DNA from: Annulohypoxylon bovei var. microspora
Taxonomy: Eukaryota; Ascomycota; Sordariomycetes; Xylariales; Hypoxylaceae
Direction of reading: 5' to 3'
Assembly: GCA_022836615.1 (NCBI GenBank)
Contig: MU405238.1
Span: 124,001 to 188,000, forward strand
Length of the DNA stretch: 64,000 nucleotides
Shown here: positions 21,910-32,015 of the stretch, one piece after another
How the letters are laid out: each line of letters opens with the position of its first letter
Position numbering within the stretch: position 1 is the first letter of the stretch
Position numbers and translations under genes: made by a program
The notes under the pieces: model-generated
Seen by the model: the letters and a program-made list of their open reading frames with translations, nothing else
Database searches by the model: none
What the model was told of the DNA's origin: nothing

Positions 21910-24718
21910 ATTATTTCCTTTATCGTACTAGAAACCATGTATGTCGAGAACTCGAAGTCGTAACCGTAGTATTGGCATGAAAGAAGAATACCGTCGATTG
22001 ATGTTGCAAGCGAGTTGAAGGATTATATCACTGAAGAATCGAGGATTGGAGAATGGAGTCGACGTTCTATTGTTGAAAGAGGGCGGTTTCCTAAGTAGGC
22101 AAGCAAGGAAGAATGAAGGGATGAAGTAGAGAGAAACTAAAGAACCCGTACTTCGAATAGGGCGTGGCCGCGTATTCTCTATTCTCGAAGGTTGTCGTGA
22201 CGTTTTCCTTGTTTTTATTCTTCTTCTTCTTTTTACACCTTAGAATAGTAGTTCGAGAATAAGAGTGGTCTTGGATACCATATCGCGAGGTTGCTTTGGA
22301 CACGAGTATGTACACAAACGGGGGTTGATAGAATTTTGGTGTTTGACGGGGGTTGACGAGTTAGCGATTTGGGCGATTTGGCGGGAAGGTTTTTGGTTGT
22401 AAATGACAAAACGGCAATCATGTTCAGAATTCAAGGAGGGGAGACGTCGGGAATGGCCTAGGCTGGCTAAGGCACTAGCAACTTCCTAGGTACATCTACT
22501 GTACATCTCTCACGGAAGGTACAACATACACGCAGCATACAGTTTACCAGTGCAATTGGATCCTTCCCCGTGTTTAGCAGTTTTAGGTACATCCAACCTC
22601 GCTGAGGCGCGCTATCCCAACGCACGTACCATTCAACATAGGCGCGCCTGCCTAAGGGCATGTAATAGATGTACATATGTACCTCGTACTTTTGACCCTT
22701 GGAACTGAGGCACAGTACCCGCAATAAGTACTAGTGTAGCAAAACCTTCAGCCGAGGGCAGTTACCGTCGAGGTGGCGATTATGTAAAACTTCGCTAAAG
22801 GCAAACTTACAAATCTCTATACAGTAAGTAATTGGCAAATACCGTACTGATTAATGCCATACTCGGGTATGCACACCTTTTAAATACATACTGACTCGAG
22901 ACTATGTACCTAGTAGAGTCTTAACATAAAAACAAATGAACTGGTGCTTACCCCAAAATAACGTGCATCTTATTCGACCCCACAGCCATTCACAAAGTAC
23001 CACCTGGTTTCCGTTCTTGGGGAAAGTGACAACAAAAGTTCAGATGATCCCAAATTTCATAATAACACACTAATAACATAATAATATGCATCCCCTTTTC
23101 ATCCCTTCAATAATATTATGTATATTATCTTATGTAGGTACATACTTGACCTATATTTGTATGGGGATGTACCCTTTTCTTCTTATTTCTTTGTCTTTTC
23201 AATTTTCATCCCTACCTCTAGGTACTTTTCTTCCACGAGGCTGGACTGGTTGGACTAACTGACTGACTATCTTCGTGATCATCACGCATATTATACCTAG
23301 TACTAGGCAGAAGACAAAAGGTCCATGTCAGTGTTGGAACTTGAAGGGGAACTTTTCTCCTTTCCTTTTTTTCTCCTTTTTTTTTCTCCTTCCCTTCCTT
23401 TATCCTTTCTCTCCTTCGCCCCGCATATCTAAGGTATTTAGTCCTTAAGCATACCATTACCATTCCTCAGTCTCATATACATACCTACATACCTAGTAGG
23501 TAGGTACCTATCTATGGTATCTATCACTGAGGGATGGGTATATGGATGTGTATGTCTGACTGAAGATTTGGAGTCTAGTGGCACTATTTACGAGTGCATG
23601 CCAACACCCGCATATGCCTTCCTTTGCCGTGCCTTGCGCGGGAGGAGAAACCCGACGTCGCTCGAGCGCCATGCATATCGATCATAATGTGATATAACTA
23701 TTCCGCGAGGTGTGAAAGACGTATGGGAGATGGTTTAAATATCACAGCTCCGTATGTTCGGGATGTATACATAGATATCTACCGAGGTATGTATGCTCCT
23801 TACTACGTACGTACATACATGTAGGTCGGAAGCACCGTTACGGCGTGTCAGTTGCTGTGATTCCCTCCTAGAAATCTTAGAAATCTTAGAAATCTTAGAA
23901 ATAGCAAGTATTCGTCTAGCCAAGACATTTGAATCCGTCCGAGTACAGTAATAACTAATACCGGTCTCTACTGTCGCACCCTCTGCACCTCCCGCACAAA
24001 CAGACTACCTACTATTGAGGGGTGCCTGTCACGCATGCATTTCCCGTGGGATGAAATTCGTCTATTGATGAAAATTCCAAGCATCCCCGAAACCGCCAGA
24101 TTGCCGGCCTACCTACCTAGGTAGATCAGGGTTAGGCCACACCAGTGCTAGTTCCGAAGATGCTAGCCTTACTGTATGTCTTCACCGCCGAATCCGAATA
24201 GATAAACGGCCTCAAATGACCCCTCCCGGCGTGACCGTGAGGCTCCTATGAACGCATGAATACAAAATTTCTACTTTCTAAGGTTATTCATCAGACCGTG
24301 TGCCGATTTAGTATTGCCCCTTTTGCCTTCCCTCCGTCCCGAGGTCCATATCGAACACGCTGAAATCACGCAATAAAGAGATAGCCGTTCATGCATCATC
24401 ATCATACCTACAGTAAGTAGCTTACACACCTACAGTAGTAGAGACCCGGCCATCATGGTCCCGGGAAGGACCCCTCGTTCTAGCCATGCGTGGAAAAGCG
24501 CCTCCGCCAATCAAGTGACGATCTCTACACCTGGTTAGCATCTCGATGCATAGAGGCGCCGTTGGAGAACATTAAAGAACAACACCCAAAATATTCTCAA
24601 GAGTTGCAATCACTTTGCAGACCTGCATTTGCTGGAATCTCCGCTGCCCAATAACAGTGAGAACAAATCAGATTTTCGGATGACGCGACGGTTAACACTG
24701 TTCCGCCATAGGCCAACA
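21910..24718. other. Large gene-poor intergenic region, left part
   Basis: No gene found. It probably includes a long 5' leader and promoter of cdc4 (CT/AG-rich tracts around 22200-22240). A strong polypyrimidine tract lies at about 23345-23420. A 34-bp tandem repeat is at 23869-23902, and ACCT/AGGT runs lie near 23490 and 24110. The open frames here are short and without family features. Confidence 0.55.
23869..23902. repeat. Tandem repeat TAGAAATCT, about 3.8 copies
   Basis: Three perfect 9-bp units plus seven bases of a fourth, in gene-free DNA. Confidence 0.95.
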
Positions 24719-24726
24719 GCTTACTG

Positions 24727-25194
24727 TAGGGGTCTGCAAAATACGTATTTTGAATCAAAATACGGTATTTAAATGCAATACGTGCATTATACCATTATAC
24801 ACATATAAACCATGTATTTTGACTTGTATAACCACGTATAATAGATTTTACACCACCACCACGTTGTATTTATTAGATAATATTATTTATTTTCTTTCTC
24901 ATATAACGTTTATTATTTATTTTATTTATTATTATTTTTATCTTTTTTTAATGCGATCGGGTTAATAGAAAAGGTGTAAGTGGTTGAAATGGTGGTTGAA
25001 ATAATGGTTGAAATGATCGAATAAAAGTGTTCCTTTAATAGGTGTATATCTCCCAAAATATTGCATACCCACCGATATATATGTGGGGCCGGGTGGTTTT
25101 TCCGACCCGTTATACGTATAGTAAATCATTATACGGTATTATACAATACAAAATACGTATATACAAAATACGTATTTTGAAATGCAGAACCCTA
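24727..25194. mobile_element. hAT-type MITE (non-autonomous DNA transposon)
   Basis: A 468-bp AT-rich element bounded by inverted ends: TAGGGGTCTGCA on the left and TGCAGAACCCTA on the right (11 of 12 bases match as inverted repeats). Each end is followed inward by the palindrome AAAATACGTATTTT. An exact 8-bp direct repeat GCTTACTG flanks it (24719-24726 and 25195-25202). An 8-bp target duplication plus TA(G/A)GG-type termini is the hallmark of the hAT superfamily. The interior has no transposase frame; the one short open frame inside is AT-rich noise. Perfect flanking duplications suggest a recent insertion. Confidence 0.88.
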
Positions 25195-25202
25195 GCTTAC
25201 TG

Positions 25203-26277
25203 AGATACGAAGCATCGTCCCAAATGATATTGACAGGTCATTTATAATAATGGTCATCAGTTCATAAACCTTTTAAGTATCGTCTGGATGGAAAATTGTG
25301 GCCTATCATGGTAACTCTTTTCTAATCAATACAATGACAGGAAAACCATTATATATAATATTTAGAATGGAATAACCATGTTCCTTTAGTTTCAATGAAG
25401 GCCATGTTTACTTCGGTCCAAGGTGCTAAGCACGTTCATCTCATATCCCACACAACCTCGTCAGCTTTCAACCAACGTTTATTACCAGTCAACCCCAAAA
25501 CTAAAATCCGTAGTATGCGTAGGTAGGTAGGTATAGAAGCTTCTGCCAAAACTATCAGACGGCGGTCGCTACTAGAAACTCAAACGGTCTAAATCCGCGC
25601 CTCCTATCAGCAAAGACACCACGTAATCCGAGCCTATTCAACGTCGTATGAAATTTGCTAAGTCAATCGGTAAGCTTAAGGTGGGCATCCTGCCGTGTAA
25701 AATACGTAGTCAACTTCGGAAATAGAGCGGGACCTATAGTAAACACGTGAGATTCAGCCAAAGCAAGGCGATGGGAAACATGAGAAACATGAGAAACAGT
25801 TCTATGGACTCGCGCGATACGTAATCCAGACGCTAGGGATGAGCCCGAGCTGAAGCCTAGCGGGTGGCTTTGCATCGAACTTCGTACGTCTGCTGTGTAA
25901 GCCTTCATTACGGACCACTTGTGCCAAGCCGATAGTATTGGGGCGGCTGCCGTGGACTTCTATTTAGTGTAGCTCAGCTGAAACTATTTCGAGCCGCACT
26001 GCTCCTCGGGCAAGAAAATTGAAAAAAAAAAAATATACCTCGCACTCATTTACGGGATAGGTTGAATCTTATCCAGTCCGTTTACCATCTCCTATACCAT
26101 CTAGTAGATTAGAGTGCAGGACTGTAGGTATTGTTGGTAAGAAACTCGAAGTATGGTTGCATCGCTATGAAAGATATATCATACCTAAGCTTCGAAAATC
26201 TTCTTTAGCTCAATCAGCTGAGTCGGACCATATCGGAGAGAGTGGTAAGGCATCGAAAATCAAGTGAAGAGGCCGAA
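25203..26277. other. Intergenic region, right of the MITE
   Basis: About 1.1 kb with no gene. An AGGTAGGTAGGT run lies near 25521-25532 and an A13 tract near 26022. The proximal part is probably the promoter of the Cys-repeat gene at 26278. An in-frame GTG lies at 26242 but the first ATG is at 26278. Confidence 0.5.
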
Positions 26278-28995
26278 ATGTCTTATTACGGACCTAACAA
26301 CCCACCGCCGCTCCCGCCCCGGAACCCTAAGCCGACTGGCAATCTTACCCCGTCTCCTACAGGATACCCAAACTGGAACTATCCACCCCCTCCACCTGGA
26401 CCTCCTCCCCGAGACTCGGGTTATCTACCGGATCCTCAGCCCCCGCCGATTCCCCCGAGACCCCCTGGATACGAGAACGCTAGTAGGCTATCTAGCCCGA
26501 GCTTACATCCTCCTTTGAACTTCACTATCCCACCTCCTCCCCCGGGGCCGCCTCCGGGAATAATCACACCGGGCTTACCTAACTCTCCGGTATCTCCATA
26601 TCCTCAGCCTAATATATCCGGGCCGCCTTCGCCCCTGAGTTCAGGATCACAGAGTCCTAATACTTCGACAACATTCCCTCCCCCTTCCCCAGGACCTCCT
26701 CCCCGGAATACCGGCTACTCGAGCCCACATTATAAGCCTTCATTCTCACCACATCAACCTATTTCACAGAGTCCTGCTAGTGGTTATAAATCATACACGC
26801 CAACCCATCCATCCGCAACACCAAGCGCTCCCCATAAGATTTCTCCGGGAGGAACTCCCTATTCACCACCTATATATACGCCTTTGAAAGAGACTTCTAA
26901 TAATCAACTCCCAGAAGAGCCATCAAGCTCCTCAATTCCACCATCGCCATCTTATATCTCGGTATCGAGTCCTCAGCCACCCGGTCAACTATCGCCTTAT
27001 GCTCCTTATGTCCCATCCCCGTCTCCATCCCCAAACTCATCGCCACCGCGCAAGGATCTAGAGACTCATTTCCAGTCTTTAGGGATAGTTGACCCACCAG
27101 TGACATACTCACAATCTCCCGCTTCCTACCAAACCACTCAAGCGGTATACTCTAGTCAGACTCACCTATCAAATGTCCCCGCATCGCTTTCTCCCGGCCC
27201 CAGAGTGTCCCCGCCGGGCAGCAAGATCTATGAGTTGCCTACGGAATACAAACCCAAAGACACGCATGCCGAATCCCCGGTACCAATGCCACCAGCGGTC
27301 ACCTCTTGCATTGACAGCCCGCTTACCTTCGTAACGGATTGGTACTGGTACCCGGACGCGCCAGAATTTCTGGTCTGTTCGAGATGTTACGTCGACCACA
27401 TATATGGAACTAAGTTTAGGGACTCCTTTAAAAGCAAGCGGTTTGACGACGGCAAGCCGCGAGCATGCCGATTTAGCAAACCCAGGATGCGGGACTACTT
27501 GTTCAAAGAGGCGATCGTAAAGGGTTCACTCGAGTCGGCCGTAGGGTGGATGTGCACGCGCCCACAGATTCCAGCTTGTAAGGGGATAGAGGGCGTTAAG
27601 GGAAGCGTCGGTATTAAGTGGTACAGGGCAAAATCAGATGCGATCCCAGGTTTTGTAACATGCCAGGCGTGTTACGAGGACCATATACTAACCAACGACT
27701 TCTCCGCCAACTTCGAGCCTGCACCGCCACAGCCAGAAGGTGACACCTGGGCCTGCGACCTCGCCGTTCCTTTCATCGAAAAGGAGTACGAAGCTAGGGG
27801 CAAACTCAACGACTGGGCCGGCTTCGTTAATGAAACGAAAGCCCGGATGTCCATAAAAGCCTGTCCGGGGCGCGGCAAGGCCTTAACCTACGGCAAAAAT
27901 TGGTTCGTCCCTAAAGCTGGACCCGAGGGGCTTGTCCTCTGCGCGGGATGCTACTGCGACCAAGTGATCCACACCGGAGAGGAGTCGAAGTGGGAGGTAG
28001 CAGAGAGTTACACGAAAGCGTCCGACAAGTACGTCCTGTGCGGCATGGGCATATTTAGCATCAGGATCGCCATGTCGCGTGCGCACGAGACTAAGAACTT
28101 CGAGTCGTTCTGGACGGCTGTGAGCAAGGTCGCCAACGAGAAGTTCTGCGAGGACGACGGCATCGAGGATGGTGTCTGGTACTCGCTGCCTTCGGACCCG
28201 CTTAACTTCGGCATCTGTGCTCGCTGCTACGTGGCTATCGCAGAGCCCCTCAACGTGTCGCAGTTCTTCGTGCGGAAGCGTGACGCGCAACCCGCCGGTG
28301 CTAAATGGCGGTGCTGCTTCAGCGTCGCGCACACTCGCTTTAGACAGTTCATGCAGCAGCTTCTGGAAATGTATTATACGCTTGACTCAAGGTCCTTTAG
28401 CGAATTTGCCTCGGTGTATGCTTCCATGCCAGTATGTCCCCGCGACGAGGATGCGAAGGGAAGGCACTGGTACGGGTGGACGAACTGCACAATCTGTCCC
28501 GAGTGCTATCATGAATTCGCACGACATTCCCAACTAGCAGCGAGGATGGACCTGAAAAATACGCTGCTAGAGACGACCGCGATGTGCGAAATGTATAGTC
28601 CGCGCATGCGTAACCTGTATAAGGAGTGTAGCGAGGCACCGTCACCCAATCCGGGACCACTGCTCGCTTATTCGGTGCAGCGACGGCTCGTATGGGCGGA
28701 GACGGTGCCGCAGATGCGAATGATGCTGTTTCGGGCTAAGATGGCGCTGAACCAGCAGAAGTTCCTTAACGTGACGAGCACATTCTACAACCAGGCCGGC
28801 ATGCTTCAGGACATCACAATGGGATCTTCGCATACGTACGGCGCGGCAGGAGTTGGGTATGGCTACGCGAACATGAATCTCTTACAGGGCGCCATGTACG
28901 GCCAACAGGCCATGGCGGTGGGTTCCGGCGCGGTTAACGGCGGTACGATAATGTTGGTAGGACAGCTGGAGCAGAGGTGGAGAGCAGTTGAATAG
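26278..28995 (+). CDS. Pro-rich protein with five CxxCY repeats, unknown function
   Basis: Single exon, 905 aa; I chose the ATG at 26278 over an upstream in-frame GTG. Residues 1-340 are a low-complexity Pro/Ser/Tyr domain with PPPPGPPP and PPLPPRNP motifs of the kind that bind SH3, WW or profilin. Residues ~350-770 hold five diverged repeats about 93 residues apart. Each has a WY or WF, then C-x2-C-Y with Asp/Glu-His in several copies (VCSRCYVDH ~365, TCQACYEDH ~461, CAGCYCDQ ~554, CARCYVA ~646, CPECYHE ~739) and usually a later single Cys (ACRF, ACDL, LCGM, RCCF). The Cys pairs suggest metal binding or structural disulfides. The C-terminus is Gly/Ala/Met-rich. I recall such proteins in ascomycetes only as hypothetical or mis-annotated 'integral membrane' or 'nuclear matrix' proteins; I see no membrane span. 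Confidence 0.82.
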   Translation: MSYYGPNNPPPLPPRNPKPTGNLTPSPTGYPNWNYPPPPPGPPPRDSGYLPDPQPPPIPPRPPGYENASRLSSPSLHPPLNFTIPPPPPGPPPGIITPGLPNSPVSPYPQPNISGPPSPLSSGSQSPNTSTTFPPPSPGPPPRNTGYSSPHYKPSFSPHQPISQSPASGYKSYTPTHPSATPSAPHKISPGGTPYSPPIYTPLKETSNNQLPEEPSSSSIPPSPSYISVSSPQPPGQLSPYAPYVPSPSPSPNSSPPRKDLETHFQSLGIVDPPVTYSQSPASYQTTQAVYSSQTHLSNVPASLSPGPRVSPPGSKIYELPTEYKPKDTHAESPVPMPPAVTSCIDSPLTFVTDWYWYPDAPEFLVCSRCYVDHIYGTKFRDSFKSKRFDDGKPRACRFSKPRMRDYLFKEAIVKGSLESAVGWMCTRPQIPACKGIEGVKGSVGIKWYRAKSDAIPGFVTCQACYEDHILTNDFSANFEPAPPQPEGDTWACDLAVPFIEKEYEARGKLNDWAGFVNETKARMSIKACPGRGKALTYGKNWFVPKAGPEGLVLCAGCYCDQVIHTGEESKWEVAESYTKASDKYVLCGMGIFSIRIAMSRAHETKNFESFWTAVSKVANEKFCEDDGIEDGVWYSLPSDPLNFGICARCYVAIAEPLNVSQFFVRKRDAQPAGAKWRCCFSVAHTRFRQFMQQLLEMYYTLDSRSFSEFASVYASMPVCPRDEDAKGRHWYGWTNCTICPECYHEFARHSQLAARMDLKNTLLETTAMCEMYSPRMRNLYKECSEAPSPNPGPLLAYSVQRRLVWAETVPQMRMMLFRAKMALNQQKFLNVTSTFYNQAGMLQDITMGSSHTYGAAGVGYGYANMNLLQGAMYGQQAMAVGSGAVNGGTIMLVGQLEQRWRAVE

Positions 28996-30560
28996 GTACC
29001 TATCTAAACAACGAGCGAGATTTATTGTCATTATTTAGAAAAGGCACATACGTACATATAACTAACTAGATAGTACTAAATATCAAATATTTCGAGGTTA
29101 TTTGAAGTCTTGCAGAACACCTAGATCTAGTCATGTCGGCTACGTCTTCGTCAATCTTCCTAAATAAATTTATGGAGTTATAAGAGGATCTACATGCCTT
29201 GGAACTTGGAACAACGAGATCTTAGGTTAACTGCCTTTCCGGAGTTCGGAATGTTGGTTATAACATATCACTTTTCGGTTATCATTCCGAGTCTACTAGG
29301 TAGTCTTTGGATATGCCAAGCCGAGAGGTAACCAACAGGAAGGAAAGCTCATTTTTAGTTAGATCTTGGCTTATTCTGGGGCTGAGCCGGAATGTTCTCC
29401 TTAGCGGCGCTGGAGACTGAATAATATCATTTCGCAATTGCCTCTGTTTCGTTTCTTCGGGGTTCATTGCAGGACCCTGCCTCCCCGTCCGATCTGCACA
29501 CCGGGTTCAGGGGTAAGGGTCGGTAGTGTCAGACTTCTAAATGGGGAAATCTTACTACCTAGGTAGGTAGGTAGGTAGGTACATAGGTAGACATGTGACA
29601 TTCTTACCTTTTTAAAACGTTCTAGGATTTGTTATGACATTTGAAGATGGTAGGATTGGATGGATGATGGATTCATATATTATAAATCACTTACGCACTT
29701 TGATTCCTGGCTTTAAAACCGAATGCTACCGTGTCAATGAAAACCAAGAATTCGTTATTTTCCTCCGGCCTTTAAATATTCTTCGATTTCCTTTCCGCGA
29801 CCCGTCCCGTTAGCGGCTCCATTCGTGAGAGTAGTCAATTTTCCAGCCTTGCGAATTCGACGCGCTAGCCATCTCCAATACATAAATACCTACCTACCTG
29901 CATACACCTTCTTTATTTGATGTTAGTAACTATCGATATTGTATCTTGCGTTCTTGTGTTCTTGCGTTCTTGCGTGCTTTCGTTTTTCGGTCTACTGGAG
30001 AAAGTTCATAAAAGGAAATAGGGCGCCAGACAAGACATGGAAGGTCTTAGCGTTCGATATCACGATCCTTGCTCCTTATAGGTTGGTTCGGCTTATTAGA
30101 AGGTCGTACAACAAACGCCATATTCTATATCTGTACATGTCGATGCCTCACCTTGCAACTCGATTGGCACGTTTGTCCTTCTTCACACCATCTTCTTAGC
30201 ACCCGCATGTGCCATTCGTTAGGTGTGGAGTGCTTAAGACTTGTGTAGCATCGGACAACACACCGAGACGTGAGCGAAATATCTATTATATCCGTAACAT
30301 CCCTCGCTCTTTCTAATAAAAAAGTCGCCAACGAGTGATATTGTTGCAAAAGTCACCAATGTCCCAGGTCACATATCCGCCATTAATTGCAAGGAAATCC
30401 CATCCTACAGGAAGGGAAAGTGAATGTCCCAAAGACTTGAAGCCGGCCTGGTACCTCTCGACAATCAAATCAATATAGACCACTAAATATTTCCAAGTCT
30501 GGGGCAATCGAGGAGAGGAGAAGGGATTTGCAATCTTTTCTCGTCCCGTCGTTAGACGGT
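28996..30560. other. Intergenic region
   Basis: Gene-free 1.5-kb stretch holding the 3' flank of the Cys-repeat gene and the promoter of the methyltransferase gene. An AGGT run is at 29561-29580. The open frames at 29282-29467 and 29939-30199 show no family features. Confidence 0.5.
29561..29580. repeat. (AGGT)5 microsatellite
   Basis: Five perfect AGGT units directly after CTACCT, so the left boundary forms the palindrome ACCTAGGT. Confidence 0.95.
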
Positions 30561-31565
30561 ATGCAGAAACTGCTCGTGCGTTTTCGACGGTACAGTCGTT
30601 GCGCGGTACCAGCCGAAGACACTAAAACGAGGAGCAAACACCGTCCCGACAGATCCCTAGACTTTATCTTGAAGGGAAAGGTCTACGTCGAAGAAATTCC
30701 CTCGGATATTGAGCCGATTAGGAGTTTTCTAGAAAAGTACAGTGGCATTCGCCCTAGAGATATCGACCAGCATATTCTAGAGATAGTGCGTATAACCTTC
30801 TCTCCCTCCCACTTCCCCTCTTAACTCGAGATAGATGGTATTAACATATTATATCAGCGAGATCGCTTGTGGGAAATCTACCCTTATGTCTGTGTTGGCC
30901 ACTTCCGCTTTCTCTCCCTCAAGTTCACCCTAGATCTCCGGTATCAGATAGTGTTAAATCGACTACTTGCGCCCAAATCTGCAGCTAGCTTTCTTGATGT
31001 GGGCTGTTGCGTAGGACAGGTATTGCGGCAGCTCGCATTTGATGGCGTCGATTCTTCGAGACTTTTCGGTACGGATTTGGAGCCCCGATTTCTTGAGGCT
31101 GGGTACGACCTGTTCAAAGATCGTGACAAGTTTAAGGCCACCTTCGTAGCAGGCGATGTGCTCAGCCTGGGTAGCGAGAGTAGTGATGGTGGTAGAAGCC
31201 TTGAAATACTCGATGGAAAAATGAGTATTATCCATGCGACCAGCTTCTTCCACCTCTTCACGTGGGAGAAGCAAATACGGGCAGCCCAGCGGATGGTGCA
31301 GTTTCTCAACCCTAACGACCCAGACGTCATGATTTTTGGGCGACAGGTCGGGACGACGACGCCCGGTGACAGGGAAGGGGACAAGAGAACTAAGCAGTTT
31401 CTGCACAATGCTACAAGCTGGCAAGAGTTATGGGATGAAGTCGGTAAGCTGACGGGGACCTCTTGGCGAACCGAAGTGGATGAGATAGAGGAAGCCGGCA
31501 TGCCTCCAGTTGGCCATGCTGATGAGACGATTCGGTGCATACGATTTGGTGTTTTTCGCGCTTGA
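30561..31565 (+). CDS. Class I SAM-dependent methyltransferase
   Basis: Two exons, join(30561..30785,30858..31565), 310 aa. The 72-bp intron (GTGCGT donor, TATCAG acceptor) joins DQHILEI to RDRLWEIYPYVCVGHFRFL, a junction conserved in fungal homologues as I remember them. SAM-binding motif I is FLDVGCCVGQVLRQL. Motif II/III equivalents are LFGTDLEPRFLEAGYDLF and ATFVAGDV. The segment IIHATSFFHLFTWEKQIRAAQRM is typical of this family, which resembles methyltransferases of meroterpenoid clusters such as AusD/Trt5, but no polyketide synthase or prenyltransferase gene lies nearby. The substrate is unknown. The start is uncertain: the ATG at 30561 gives a short basic N-terminus, and an in-frame TTG lies 33 bp upstream. 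Confidence 0.85.
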
Positions 31566-32015
31566 ATGATTCATCTACCTACTACGATACACATTTTATG
31601 GATGGGAAACTTTATGCATACATGCATTAGCGAGCGAAGGATACCGGAGTTTGGAGCATAGCATATGGATTATTATATTAAGGCGAGCATGGATGACTGT
31701 TATTCTTGAGATTCTTTTCCGGCCTTGCATTCTTCAAGGTCTTGCATTAAGCACGCGTACTTGAATAGAGCTGGCTAACGAGATGTGTATGAGAAACAAA
31801 AACTGGCACCGTGGAGGATAGGCGAGACGAGATTACCAATGCCGTAGAGTACCTAGTAGCTACAACGGCACCAACAGCCCAATGGTATTAAAATGCTCTT
31901 GAACGCTCAAGAACTATGCTAGACGCCATACAATGCGAAATATAATGCAGTGGTTAGTCCTATGGACGTTGACGCCATACCTTGAGCAAAACGAAGCTGA
32001 ATCGTAATAGCGTCT
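31566..32015. other. Convergent intergenic region
   Basis: 450 bp between the 3' ends of the methyltransferase (+) and TAPT1-like (-) genes. I see nothing beyond ordinary 3' flanks. Confidence 0.5.

Noticed and set aside
23869..23902. Possible CRISPR-like array
   Set aside because: Direct repeats without spacers in a eukaryotic genome; a simple tandem repeat.
24750..24965. 71-aa open frame inside the MITE
   Set aside because: AT-rich filler within a non-autonomous element, with no transposase similarity.
26242..26277. GTG start 36 bp upstream of the Cys-repeat gene
   Set aside because: Fungal genes start at ATG almost always, and the ATG at 26278 opens the conserved-looking MSYYGP sequence.
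27883..28332. Minus-strand 149-aa open frame
   Set aside because: It is antisense to the GC-rich part of the Cys-repeat gene, with no independent evidence.
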